A stretch of 64,000 nucleotides of DNA from Eubacteriales bacterium (GCA_030524135.1 JAUNHA010000005.1:1-64000); one strand, 5' to 3'. Shown: positions 1 through 7,706, counted from the first letter of the stretch. Notes: generated by a model from the letters alone, not told the origin. A program made the numbers and translations.

Positions 1-53
1 AGAGCATCTGCCTTACAAGCAGAGGGTCATAGGTTCGAGCCCTATAGGCCCCA
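1..53 (+). tRNA. tRNA-Val (TAC), 5' end outside window
   Basis: The 3' part of a tRNA is visible: anticodon arm with loop CTTACAA (anticodon TAC, valine), an AGAGGGTCAT variable segment, a TTCGAGC T-loop, and an acceptor strand GGCCCC followed by discriminator A. The D arm is partly missing because the window begins inside the gene. No CCA is needed after the A at 53. It heads an array of at least four tRNAs on the same strand. Confidence 0.9.
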
Positions 54-102
54 TTCGAATTTCAAAGCTCAAATAATTTGAAATTCATTTTATATTGATT
101 GG

Positions 103-176
103 CGCGGGGTAGAGCAGTTCGGAAGCTCGTCGGGCTCATAACCCGGAGGTCGCAGGTTCAAATCCTGCCCCCGCAA
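103..176 (+). tRNA. initiator tRNA-fMet (CAT)
   Basis: A 74-nt cloverleaf with anticodon CAT in loop CTCATAA, preceded by the three G-C pairs (GGG/CCC) of the anticodon stem typical of initiators. The first acceptor pair is C-A, unpaired, the hallmark of bacterial initiator tRNA. The T arm is GCAGG TTCAAAT CCTGC. CCA is not encoded. Confidence 0.95.
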
Positions 177-230
177 TTTTTTATTTTACGGAATTATTGT
201 AAAATAATAACAAGTACAGTAATTTCATAC

Positions 231-303
231 GCCTCGGTAGCTCAGTTGGTAGAGCAATGGACTGAAAATCCATGTGTCGCTGGTTCGATTCCTGCCTGAG
301 GCA
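231..303 (+). tRNA. tRNA-Phe (GAA)
   Basis: A 73-nt cloverleaf. Acceptor strand GCCTCGG pairs with CTGAGGC (one G-U pair), anticodon stem ATGGA/TCCAT encloses loop CTGAAAA (anticodon GAA), and the T-loop is TTCGATT. It lies 54 nt after tRNA-fMet and 5 nt before tRNA-Lys. Confidence 0.95.
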
Positions 304-308
304 TTCGT

Positions 309-381
309 GGGTGCATAGCTCAGTCGGTAGAGCACTTGACTTTTAATCAAGTTGTCGCGGGTTCGATTCCCGCTGCGCTCA
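309..381 (+). tRNA. tRNA-Lys (TTT)
   Basis: A 73-nt cloverleaf. Acceptor strand GGGTGCA pairs with TGCGCTC through two G-U pairs, anticodon stem CTTGA/TCAAG encloses CTTTTAA (anticodon TTT), and the T arm is GCGGG TTCGATT CCCGC. It is the last tRNA of the array and is followed within 12 nt by a terminator-like hairpin. Confidence 0.95.
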
Positions 382-391
382 CTTTTTTTAT

Positions 392-425
392 CCTCGTCTT
401 TAGGGCGGGGATTTTCCTTTATTTT
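392..425 (+). terminator. Probable terminator of the tRNA array
   Basis: CCTCGTC (392-398) pairs with GGCGGGG (404-410) around a TTTAG loop (three G-U pairs). A T-rich tail with T4, T3 and T5 runs follows. Its position directly after tRNA-Lys fits an intrinsic terminator. Confidence 0.65.
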
Positions 426-485
426 TGGTATTATATTTGCTATAATAAGACAGTAAAGGCTAAGAGAAACAACATTACAACATAC

Positions 486-522
486 GGAAAGCCCCAGAGT
501 TGCAGCTCTGGGGCTTTCCTAT
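486..522. terminator. Strong bidirectional hairpin terminator
   Basis: A perfect 14-bp stem (486-499 with 506-519) encloses loop TTGCAG, with AAA/TTT in the outer stem. It lies between the plus-strand tRNA array and the minus-strand acetyltransferase that ends at 576, so it can serve both. Apart from this and the hairpin at 392 I see nothing in 382-575. Confidence 0.65.
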
Positions 523-575
523 TCCGCTTCTGCAAGGTGGCTTAATCCTTTTGTTTTTGTTGCGTGTTTTATCTA

Positions 576-1091
576 TTATTGCGCAGAATTCTCTTTTAGC
601 TTCCCATAGACACAAAGGTCATAGGTTTCTCCGTTTTTGGTTACAGCCTGTTTCAGGATGCCTTCAAGTGAGAAACCGTTTTTTTTAAGCACTCGTCTCG
701 AGGCAATATTGGGCGCATAAACAAGTCCTGTAAGACGGCAGATATCGAGCTGCCGGAATGCTTCTTCACAGAGAAGCTTTAGCGCCTCAGTCATGATACC
801 CTGACCATTGTACTGCTTTGAGAGGAGATACCCTACTTCGGCATCCCGCCTGTACACATCGCTCTTAAGCTCTGCCGAGATATTTCCAACGATAACGCCG
901 TCGGCAATTATGGCACGGAAAATCCCTGCCCGCCCTTCTTCTTTTTGAATGAAAGAGATCCAGTGCTCTGCATCTGTTACAGAATATGGATCGGGAAGGC
1001 GGTCCGAGAGAAAGTGCCTGTCAGTTTCACTGCAAATCTGTGCCAGTGCCCGGGTATCAGCTGCTTCCCATTTCTTCAGTTCAATTTTCAT
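576..1091 (-). CDS. GNAT family N-acetyltransferase (RimJ/RimL-like)
   Basis: A 171-aa single-domain acetyltransferase of the Acetyltransf_3 type, which moves an acetyl group from acetyl-CoA to an amine, often a protein N-terminus or small molecule. The acetyl-CoA loop is seen as QYNGQGIMTEAL (about residues 95-106). It is followed by the beta5 region with APNIASRRVLKKNGF and the usual C-terminal YDLCVYG strand. A GGGGAAAGGG ribosome-binding site precedes ATG at 1091. The 24-nt gap to the upstream dehydrogenase on the same strand suggests co-transcription. The substrate cannot be told from sequence. Confidence 0.85.
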   Translation of the reverse strand: MKIELKKWEAADTRALAQICSETDRHFLSDRLPDPYSVTDAEHWISFIQKEEGRAGIFRAIIADGVIVGNISAELKSDVYRRDAEVGYLLSKQYNGQGIMTEALKLLCEEAFRQLDICRLTGLVYAPNIASRRVLKKNGFSLEGILKQAVTKNGETYDLCVYGKLKENSAQ

Positions 1092-1115
1092 GATACCCTT
1101 TCCCCGCTTTCTTCT

Positions 1116-2069
1116 TTATTTGTATTTGTAGAAGCCTTCTCCGAATGCAGCACCTTTCTTTCCGGCATCAATGTAATTCTTTAACAATCTCGCAATTTTA
1201 CCCTTTGTAGAGTCGGGATCTTTTGCAGCGGGATCCATAATGACGATATTGTAGGCAGTATCCAGACCGACAATGTCCAGAATGCGGAATGGTCCTGCCG
1301 GTGCGCCGGTTGCAAGTACCCAGGTCAGATCAATGGTCTCCGGATCGGCTACTTCATTTGCCAGTAGTGCCTGCGCTGCATTCAGAAATGGAACAAGCAG
1401 GGAGTTAAGTATATATCCAGGCTGCTCTTTTTTCAGTTTCAAAGGAATCATACCGATCTGCTGAGCAAAGGCTACGATTTCGTCATAATATTTCTGATCC
1501 GTTCCGGGATGTCCCATGACTTCAGCGGTATTATTTTTCCAGATTTCATTCGCAAAGTGCAGGGCCAGATATTTCTCCGGTCTGCCGGTATATTCTGCGA
1601 ACATACTTGGCAACAGGGTAGAAGTGTTCGTCACGACGATGGTCTTTTCAGGAAGAACGGGTGCCATCTGCTGATAAAAAGCAATCTTCGCTTTGGGATC
1701 TTCCGAAAGTGATTCAATGACGAGATCTGCATCAGCCATAGCTTTTGCCATGTCAAGTTCAAAATGCAGGCTTTCGTAAGCTCTGTCTGCCTGTGCTTTT
1801 AACTGATCAATTTTTTCTGTAGTTAAGGATTTGAAATCATCGATCAGACCCCGCGGATAGAGCCTGCTTTCTGTTCCGATCAATGGCTTCACGGCCTCTA
1901 AGTCGTGAAGATAGATTTCGTGCCATCTTGCAAATTTTGGCTTTGCACGGTCGATGGAGCCTTCACTTCTCAGCCACACAGTAACATCAAAGCCTTTGTA
2001 TGCAGTCTGATATGCGATCTGGCTTCCAAGAATACCTCCCCCAACGACAACGATTTTTTTGAATTCCAT
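1116..2069 (-). CDS. 3-hydroxyacyl-CoA dehydrogenase family protein
   Basis: A 317-aa NAD-dependent dehydrogenase of the 3-hydroxybutyryl/3-hydroxyacyl-CoA family. The N-terminal Rossmann motif VVVGGGILGSQIA starts near residue 8. Central NTSTLLPS and LHFANEIW correspond to the conserved S/T and catalytic His regions. The C-terminal helical domain opens with GYILNSLLVPFLNAA. A GGGGGTG ribosome-binding site precedes ATG at 2069. It stands alone rather than in a beta-oxidation or butyrate operon, so its physiological substrate is open. A perfect palindrome at 2092-2106 sits in its promoter region. Confidence 0.85.
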   Translation of the reverse strand: MEFKKIVVVGGGILGSQIAYQTAYKGFDVTVWLRSEGSIDRAKPKFARWHEIYLHDLEAVKPLIGTESRLYPRGLIDDFKSLTTEKIDQLKAQADRAYESLHFELDMAKAMADADLVIESLSEDPKAKIAFYQQMAPVLPEKTIVVTNTSTLLPSMFAEYTGRPEKYLALHFANEIWKNNTAEVMGHPGTDQKYYDEIVAFAQQIGMIPLKLKKEQPGYILNSLLVPFLNAAQALLANEVADPETIDLTWVLATGAPAGPFRILDIVGLDTAYNIVIMDPAAKDPDSTKGKIARLLKNYIDAGKKGAAFGEGFYKYK

Positions 2070-2091
2070 AAAAACACCCCCTTATAATAAT

Positions 2092-2106
2092 TTAGTAACA
2101 TACTAA
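2092..2106 (-). promoter_or_regulatory. Candidate operator upstream of the dehydrogenase
   Basis: Perfect inverted repeat TTAGTA-ACA-TACTAA, 23 bp upstream of the minus-strand dehydrogenase start and inside an AT-rich promoter-like stretch (TTGTAT/TATAAT-like elements at about 2110-2125 on the minus strand). The geometry fits a TetR- or MarR-type dimer site. No regulator gene is adjacent, so assignment is inference. Confidence 0.4.
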
Positions 2107-2154
2107 TGTATTAATTATACAATAATAAAAATCATGCATCAATGAGCTCTTATA

Positions 2155-2185
2155 AAAAAAGGGTCTGCATAAAGCAGCCCTTTTT
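2155..2185 (-). terminator. Terminator of saoP
   Basis: An interrupted stem, AAAAAGGG-t-CTGC / GCAG-c-CCTTTTT, with loop ATAAA. It is symmetric with A and T tails and lies 55 bp beyond the proposed full-length saoP stop at 2240-2242. Its distance from the UGA at 2414-2416 is 229 bp, so the transcript covers the read-through region. Confidence 0.75.
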
Positions 2186-2239
2186 CCTGGTGTATTCATT
2201 CTAAAATTGTAAGAGTCAATAGATGTGGCATCCGCATTC

Positions 2240-3067
2240 TTATGCTTCACGCCATTTCAGAAGAACGCGCTCAACCATTACCATGATAAAATCGATCAGA
2301 AATCCGATGATACCGGCGATGATCATATAGGCAATTACAGTATCTGTCTGCATTTTGCCCTGCGCTTCCACCATACAGTAACCGAAACCGGCACTGGTCG
2401 CAATGAACTCCGCTCATATAACGGACATCCATCCGAGGCCGATTGCAAGCCTTACTCCGGTGAGTACACCCGGCATGGAAGCCGGAAGTACAACGTCTTT
2501 CATAACACCCAGCGTGCTTGCTCCCATGGAGCGTGCCGCATTGTAAAAATCTTTGCTGATATCCTGTACGCCGGCGATCGTATTCAGAATGATTGTGAAT
2601 ACGCCGCTGAAGGCGATCAGGAAAATTGTCGGTCCGTCACCAATGCCGAACCATACGATCGCAAGCGGTACCCAGGCCATAATAGGAACCTGACGCAGCG
2701 AGTTGATAAACGGCGAAAGAGACTGCAGAAGCTTCGGGAAGAAGCCCATCAGCATGCCAAGCGGATATCCGATGATAAAGGCAACCAGAGATCCGGTCAG
2801 AACGCGGCGCATTGTGATGCCGAGATTTTTCAGCACATAAATATCCGTCAGGGAATAGCCGATCTCTCTGAGCACATCTTCGAAATACGGAAAAATAAAC
2901 GGTTTATCGACGATGTGCGCTGCAACTGTCCAGATCAGGCATATGATCACGAGGGCCAGAATTGCGGTCAGATTATAATTCTTTCCGCCCATTCTTCGCC
3001 AGCGGCGTCTGTCTGAGTTGCGGGAGGCGGCGACCATCCGATTGACGGAACTGACTGGTTCGCTCAA
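2240..3067 (-). CDS. saoP: ABC transporter permease with in-frame UGA (probable Sec), SaoP
   Basis: Read through the UGA at 2414-2416, this is a complete 275-aa NitT/TauT-type (SsuC-like) permease. The start is TTG at 3067 behind AAGGAGG. The EAA-type loop (NAARSMGAS near residue 176) couples to the ATPase, and Sec218 falls in GWMSVI-U-AEF, the conserved 'GWxxVxAAE' transmembrane motif. The frame continues for 57 codons with the expected final helices (about residues 240-260) and ends at TAA. Stopping at UGA would remove the last membrane segments. A weak 4-bp hairpin with loop GTTT lies 22-33 nt after the UGA. It is transcribed divergently from saoT and probably works with SaoA and a binding protein. 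The SaoP name is from memory of NCBI family names. Sec rather than a nonsense mutation is inference from the continuing frame and the neighbouring selenoproteins. Confidence 0.8.
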
Positions 3068-3289
3068 CCTGTTTCCTCCTTAATTAATAGATATTTATAT
3101 TTTCATTGTATTTTAACAGAAATGAGGGGTGGTATATATTAATATAAGAAAATATAATAAATAATTGTTAACAAATTCAAAAGATTGATAAATCTGCAAA
3201 AAACACTTTATTTGTGCGATAATGACTCACAATTGTAATAATTGGGGAATTAGGCGCATTTGCGCTTTTTGCAAACGAGGAGGGGTCTT
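3068..3289. promoter_or_regulatory. Divergent promoter region of the sao locus
   Basis: A 222-bp AT-rich intergenic region between divergently read saoP and saoT. A GATAAT -10-like hexamer lies at 3218-3223 on the plus strand, but I find no convincing -35 at the right distance. The saoT ribosome-binding site GAGGAGGGG is at 3277-3285. Shared control of both arms is likely from the geometry. Confidence 0.4.
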
Positions 3290-3544
3290 ATGCTTGAAAA
3301 ACCGTGTATCGAATATATCAGTGCCTGTGCTTGATGCGAGGTGTTTGAGGAGCAGGTTGCTTCCCTGAGAGAACAGTATAAAGGACGGGTAAACGTGGTG
3401 ATATACCGCGCCGGTAAAGAATTTGACTATATTCAGAAATATGGTGCGGTAACGAAGAGTATGCTTGTGATCAATGAAAAAAAAGCAATCACAAAGCTGA
3501 CGAAAAAGACGGTAAGAGAGGCATTTGAGGAGGCTTTAAAATAA
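3290..3544 (+). CDS. saoT: Thioredoxin-like selenoprotein SaoT (C-A-Sec-C)
   Basis: An 84-aa small redox protein whose UGA at 3332-3334 encodes residue 15. ATG at 3290 follows GAGGAGGGG and gives C13-A14-U15-C16, a thioredoxin-type CxxC in which one inner position is selenocysteine. The remaining fold (beta-strand NVVIYRAG, then a KSMLVINEKK strand and a C-terminal helix) is thioredoxin-like. A bacterial SECIS-like hairpin follows (3349-3364), with GGT in the apical loop 21-23 nt after UGA. If UGA were a stop the product would be 14 aa. saoE starts 1 bp after its stop. Inferred role: reducing or handing on a thiophilic metal or organometal group. The SaoT name is recalled from NCBI protein family naming. 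Confidence 0.88.
3349..3364 (+). promoter_or_regulatory. bSECIS-like hairpin in saoT
   Basis: GGAGCA (3349-3354) pairs with TGCTTCC (3358-3364) around GGT at 3355-3357, allowing one G-U pair. The loop G and U lie 21-23 nt after the UGA, about the spacing of the E. coli fdhF element. The hairpin lies within coding sequence, as bacterial SECIS elements do. Confidence 0.65.
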
Positions 3545-3545
3545 A

Positions 3546-4706
3546 ATGGGGGCTTTTATTGTATTTATTGAAAAGATTCTTCTTTCCGCATGGAACATGA
3601 TCTGTAGCTCTTCGGTCTGGATGGTATTCAGCTTTCTCCTTGCGGGCGTCCTTCATGAGTTTCTGAAGCCCGAAAAAATCCAGAAGACGGCAATCGGGTC
3701 AAAACGGATCGCAGGCGTGTTCTGGACGACAGTTTCAGGCATGCTGATCCCGATCTGCAGCTGCGGAACAATACCGCTGGGGATCAGCATGTATTACAGC
3801 GGCGCTTATCTTGGACCGACGCTGACGTTTATGACAAGTACACCGATGATCAATCCCATTGCGCTTTTACTTGCTTTTGGTCTCCTTGGAAAGGAAATTG
3901 CCATCATCTATCTGATCACAGGTTTTTGCGCACCCATGATCGTCGGAATCGTGACAAATCATTTTGCAGGAGATGAACTGCATATAGGGGTTAATCCCAA
4001 GACGAAAAATCACATGCACACCTTTGCAGGCGGGGCAGACAGCCCGGTGCAGAGTGATGCGGAAGGGGATGGGGGCGGACGTATTCAGCTTGAATTTGAG
4101 GAACCCTCCATTCCGGAGAAAATATTAAGCGGACTTCACTGGTCACTCACGGAACTATCGGTGACGATCAGTAAGTATACGGTTTCCGGTATGCTTGTAG
4201 CAGCATTTATCTTTAACGTTGTGCCTCAGAGCTTTATTCAGAACTATCTGGGACAGCCGGGATTTATCTCTCTGTTCGGTATTACGGTCGTGGCGGCGCT
4301 TATGTATGTATGTGCGGTCGGCCATATTCCGTTTATCGCGGCAATTGTAGCTTCAGGTGCAGCACCCGGCGTAGCGATTACCTTCCTGATGGCAGGTGCG
4401 GCGACAAACATCCCCGAGCTTCTTACGATTGACCGTACGATCGGAAGAAGGGCAATGCTTCTGTATTTTGTACTTGTCGTAACGATTTCAAATGTGGTTG
4501 GATATATCACGAACCGGCTTCTGATGCCGGGATTCCAGCCGGTGCTCGATTATGATCAGACGCATCATACGATCAGCAATGCAAACCGGATGATCATCGA
4601 TTTTCCGGACTGGCTGCAGGCGCTTTGCAGCATCGTGCTTCTCTGCTATGCGGCGTATGCGCTCTATAAGATTTTGAAAGGCGCACATGCCGGAAAGGCG
4701 GTGTAA
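3546..4706 (+). CDS. saoE: DUF318/ArsP-type permease, efflux transporter SaoE
   Basis: A 386-aa polytopic membrane protein of the DUF318 permease family, whose members include ArsP organoarsenical exporters and SO_0444-type metal exporters. The diagnostic P-x-CSCG motif is present (C71 and C73 in IPICSCGTIPLG), followed by the TFMTSTPMINPIALL segment. A second half repeats the architecture after a hydrophilic loop (about residues 150-195) with His-rich HMHTF. It starts 1 bp after saoT and ends 1 bp before saoC, so translation is probably coupled. Inferred job: exporting the metal or metalloid product released by SaoL. The exact substrate is unknown. Confidence 0.85.
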   Translation: MGAFIVFIEKILLSAWNMICSSSVWMVFSFLLAGVLHEFLKPEKIQKTAIGSKRIAGVFWTTVSGMLIPICSCGTIPLGISMYYSGAYLGPTLTFMTSTPMINPIALLLAFGLLGKEIAIIYLITGFCAPMIVGIVTNHFAGDELHIGVNPKTKNHMHTFAGGADSPVQSDAEGDGGGRIQLEFEEPSIPEKILSGLHWSLTELSVTISKYTVSGMLVAAFIFNVVPQSFIQNYLGQPGFISLFGITVVAALMYVCAVGHIPFIAAIVASGAAPGVAITFLMAGAATNIPELLTIDRTIGRRAMLLYFVLVVTISNVVGYITNRLLMPGFQPVLDYDQTHHTISNANRMIIDFPDWLQALCSIVLLCYAAYALYKILKGAHAGKAV

Positions 4707-4707
4707 T

Positions 4708-5268
4708 ATGGAGCAGAACAAAATGAATGAAACCTCTGCGGGAAAAGCGGGCGTGCAGAAGAAAAAACGTCATCCGCTGTTTTATCCGGCAATTATTCTC
4801 GTGCTCCTGATAGCCGGATTTATATTGAGCAATTATCTGAATGAGCAGCAGAAGCTGCGCGAGGCCCAGAGCTTCCGGAATGCAAACTACGCGCCTCAAG
4901 TATCTGAGGACAATGAGCTTCTTGTAAGGTTTCTGGCGGATTTCCCTTCATGCAGGGAAGTGCTGCGTGCCTGCGAGGAGGATGTTACGGATGACGGCAG
5001 AAAGGATCTGGTACTCGTTTACCGTACGCAGGACAAGCTTACGCGGATGATCGTCTGTCAGAATAATGCAGACGGAGTTGTTTATTCAGAACCGATTCCG
5101 GGCCCCGTGGAAAATCAGCAGATCCAGTTTAAAAATATCGATAAGACAGGTCCGATCGAATTTATAGTGTCGGGTGAAAAAAAAGGAGCCGTCGGCTATG
5201 CAATCTACAGGATGATTGACGGAGAGCCTGTGGATCTGTTTGGAGAAGGCATGGCAGACTGCTGCTGA
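4708..5268 (+). CDS. saoC: Membrane-anchored Cys-Cys-COOH protein SaoC
   Basis: A 186-aa protein with a basic N-terminus, one membrane segment (about residues 24-43) and an extracytoplasmic domain, ending in Cys185-Cys186. ATG at 4708 follows GGAAAGGCGG and lies just after the saoE stop; an in-frame upstream ATG at 4687 would overlap saoE and has no better ribosome-binding site. The terminal Cys pair resembles the metal-passing tails of mercuric reductase, so a metal shuttle role is plausible. The stop is UGA followed by UGC, so selenocysteine read-through (C-C-U-C plus five residues) is formally possible. I see no hairpin after it and the family is known to me for ending in Cys-Cys, so I call it a stop. 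Confidence 0.75.
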   Translation: MEQNKMNETSAGKAGVQKKKRHPLFYPAIILVLLIAGFILSNYLNEQQKLREAQSFRNANYAPQVSEDNELLVRFLADFPSCREVLRACEEDVTDDGRKDLVLVYRTQDKLTRMIVCQNNADGVVYSEPIPGPVENQQIQFKNIDKTGPIEFIVSGEKKGAVGYAIYRMIDGEPVDLFGEGMADCC

Positions 5269-5290
5269 TGCCGGGGACAGATGATGTGAT

Positions 5291-6076
5291 ATGGGAACGG
5301 TAAAAAAAGCACTGGCATTTTTCCTTGGATTTGTAGTTGTCTGTACGGCGATCGTCTTTTTGTTTCCGCGGGAAAAGGCATTTTCCAGGGATGCGGTCAT
5401 CCGGATCGGTGCCGGAAATGATATTTCGGGTATTCTGATGGAGGAGATTACGGAAGAACTCTCCGGGACATATACCCTGCACCAGACGATCGATATGAGC
5501 TCCTTTGCGGACTGCTGCAGCAATACGGCACAGTGGGCGCTGAATGCGGCGGAGATCAATGTCGGCTTTTTCTGCAGCCATATCGCAAATTATACTGTAC
5601 AGAAAAATGATAAGGTAATGATCTACGCACCGGTCGTGATGAATGCGGAGCTGATCGTATATAAGGAAGACATGCCGTGGGAGGCAGTGCGTACGGTGGG
5701 CGTAACACAGGGACGTGAACAGGAAAAAAATCTTGCGTCTAAGGCCTACCCGCAGATCGAAGCTTTTCGGGACATTTCCCAAAAAGGAATTCTGTATGCG
5801 CTGGAAGACGGACAGGTGGATGCAGATATACTTGACATCAGCTATGCGGCCGGAGTTCCTGATTATAAGACGAGACCGCTGATCGGACGGGATTACATTT
5901 CCTATGTGCTGGTTGTGGATAAGGAATTTGCAGGGACTGAGGCGTTTTCGGATTTTCTGAAAGGCTACAACCGTGCGGTTAGAAAGCTGAATGATAAAGC
6001 AGTGCTTGCAGAACGGCTTCAGACTACGGAAGAATGGCTGTCCGGAAAGCAGCTTAAATTTTTGGAGATAGATTAA
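5291..6076 (+). CDS. saoB: ABC transporter substrate-binding protein SaoB
   Basis: A 261-aa protein with an uncleaved-looking N-terminal anchor (about residues 6-26, no lipobox) and a periplasmic-binding fold of the NMT1/TauA type. Its special feature is Cys75-Cys76 followed by Cys95 in the first lobe (ADCCSNTAQWAL, GFFCSH), a position where relatives bind ligand. The NCBI family name I recall is 'substrate-binding (seleno)protein SaoB', implying Cys/Sec interchange. Here both positions are Cys and there is no in-frame UGA. It lies between saoC and saoA and would feed SaoP-SaoA. The ligand is presumably a thiol-reactive metal species (inference). Confidence 0.75.
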   Translation: MGTVKKALAFFLGFVVVCTAIVFLFPREKAFSRDAVIRIGAGNDISGILMEEITEELSGTYTLHQTIDMSSFADCCSNTAQWALNAAEINVGFFCSHIANYTVQKNDKVMIYAPVVMNAELIVYKEDMPWEAVRTVGVTQGREQEKNLASKAYPQIEAFRDISQKGILYALEDGQVDADILDISYAAGVPDYKTRPLIGRDYISYVLVVDKEFAGTEAFSDFLKGYNRAVRKLNDKAVLAERLQTTEEWLSGKQLKFLEID

Positions 6077-6093
6077 ACGAGAAGGGAAAATAT

Positions 6094-6933
6094 ATGTCGA
6101 TTAAGGTAGAAAAAATCACGAAGACATTCGCCGCAAGAAGAAAGGGAGAAGCAGCCCTTGGCGTTTTAAAGGACGTTTCCTTTGATGTGGAGGCAGGACA
6201 GTTTGTAAGCCTGCTCGGGCCGTCGGGCTGCGGAAAAACGACGACGCTCACGATCATCGCGGGTTTTCAGAAAGCTGATTCCGGGGAGATCAGGGTAAAT
6301 GATAAGATCGTCACAAAACCGGGACCGGACAGGGCGTTTATGTTTCAGAACTATGCGCTGTTTCCATGGCTTCGCGTCGGAGAAAATATCGAGTATCCGA
6401 TGATCAAGAAGCACATGCCGAAGGCAGAGCGGGAGAAGAAGCTGGAAGAGCTGCTTAAGATCGCCCAGATGGAGAAATACAAGGATTATTATATTCATGA
6501 AATTTCCGGCGGTATGAAGCAGAGAGTTGCGCTTCTGCGCGCGCTTGCCTGTGACCCGGAGGTACTTCTGATGGATGAGCCGCTCGGCGCGATCGATTTT
6601 CAGATGCGTCATATGCTGCAGCAGCAGCTTGAGAGCATCCTGATGCAGAAGAAATGCACGTCTCTGATGGTAACGCATGATGTAGATGAGTCTGTTTATC
6701 TGAGCGACCGCGTCATCATCATGTCCAGAGACCACGGCCGTATTCTCGAGGAGGTGAAAATTGACCTTCCGCGGCCGAGAGACAGAGAGTGCGCGAAATA
6801 TCATGAATATATTGATCATATCACGGAAATCCTTAAATCCGCACTCAACGGAGATGTGGTAACACAGGAGGATAAGGATCTGATCGAATTTATTCAGAAG
6901 AGAGAGGCTGCGGAAAAACATCCGGCAGTTTAA
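6094..6933 (+). CDS. saoA: ABC transporter ATP-binding protein SaoA
   Basis: A 279-aa NitT/TauT-family ATPase. Walker A GPSGCGKTT (about residues 43-51), Q-loop MFQNYALFPW, signature ISGGMKQR, Walker B VLLMDEPLGAID and the switch His in VTHDVDES are all intact. The preferred partner is the divergent permease SaoP, since no other NitT/TauT-type permease lies in the window. The ATG at 6094 is 17 bp after saoB, behind GAAGGGAAAA. About 40 C-terminal residues after the ATPase core are Lys/Glu-rich. Confidence 0.85.
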   Translation: MSIKVEKITKTFAARRKGEAALGVLKDVSFDVEAGQFVSLLGPSGCGKTTTLTIIAGFQKADSGEIRVNDKIVTKPGPDRAFMFQNYALFPWLRVGENIEYPMIKKHMPKAEREKKLEELLKIAQMEKYKDYYIHEISGGMKQRVALLRALACDPEVLLMDEPLGAIDFQMRHMLQQQLESILMQKKCTSLMVTHDVDESVYLSDRVIIMSRDHGRILEEVKIDLPRPRDRECAKYHEYIDHITEILKSALNGDVVTQEDKDLIEFIQKREAAEKHPAV

Positions 6934-6982
6934 GAAGCAGGTAAAGATAATACTGAAAACAGAGAGAAAGAAGGGTTTAAAA

Positions 6983-7678
6983 TTGAACGAAGTTCTTGAA
7001 AGGACAAATGCCACGGAGAAAATCATGGATGAGAATGTCCACAGGAAATTTACGCAGCGCCAGAACGAGCTGCGTCTGTACATTATCGATCAGGTGATCT
7101 CAAACGGAGAATACTCGATTGAAGGTGATAAGGCGGCGGCGCTTAAGGCGCTTTCCATGAGCCCGGAGGAATATGATGAAATCATCGCAGTGCTTGAGTT
7201 TCAGGACGGCCTTGTGGCAGATGAGGACGGAAATGTGAATTTCATCTATCCGGTATCCGCACTTGAGACAAAGCATCATGTGAAGCTTGCGGACGGCAGG
7301 GAATTTACGGCAATGTGCGCGATCGACGCGCTCGGAGCGGCATTTACACTGCACCAGGATACGGTTGTGGATTCGGAATGCGCGGTCACAGGCACGCCGA
7401 TTCACGTGGAGATCAGAAACGGCAAAGTGGTTGATTATTCACCGAAAGCGCTGCATGCGCTCACCTTCCCGCTCGGAGAGCTGTCCAACTGGTCGGGAAG
7501 CTGCTGAAATACCATGAATTTCTTCTGTAGTTCTGCAGAATTCGACGAGTATGTGGCAGATATGGAGCTTGACCGGAATCTTGTAGTCAAGTGTGATATG
7601 GATGCGGCGATCCGGGAAGCCTATAATATCTTTTCGGTGGATGAGGGATGCTTTGATACCGCAAAACCGACTGCGTAA
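6983..7678 (+). CDS. saoL: MerB-like organometallic lyase SaoL, selenocysteine at catalytic position
   Basis: A 231-aa homologue of organomercurial lyase, read through UGA at 7505-7507 (residue 175). The TTG start follows AAGAAGGG. MerB cleaves carbon-mercury bonds using Cys96, Asp99 and Cys159. Here Cys112, Asp115 (in MCAID), Cys133 and U175 keep exactly the MerB spacings 3, 21 and 42, so the Sec replaces Cys159. Cys174 precedes it, and the following NTMNFF matches MerB HVHFF. An N-terminal winged-helix-like segment fills residues 1-95, as in MerB. Terminating at UGA would remove the catalytic residue and 56 more. A 7-bp hairpin with loop GTTC lies 16-33 nt after the UGA. The true substrate (methylmercury or another organometal) is unproven. 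Confidence 0.88.
7523..7540 (+). promoter_or_regulatory. bSECIS-like hairpin in saoL
   Basis: TTCTGTA (7523-7529) pairs with TGCAGAA (7534-7540), one G-U pair included, around tetraloop GTTC. The loop G lies 23 nt after the UGA, closely matching the position seen in saoT. Confidence 0.55.
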
Positions 7679-7706
7679 ATTGTAAGCCATATAACATAAT
7701 AAAATC

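Noticed and set aside
56..86. Inverted repeat GAATTTCAAA...TTTGAAATTC between tRNA-Val and tRNA-fMet
   Set aside because: It resembles the fab half-sites (TTTGAAATTC), but lies within a tRNA array. It is more likely a spacer hairpin or chance than an operator.
2414..2416. saoP as a frameshift/nonsense pseudogene
   Set aside because: The frame continues cleanly with the expected last helices, the terminator follows the later stop, and two neighbouring genes carry similar UGA codons at functional Cys positions.
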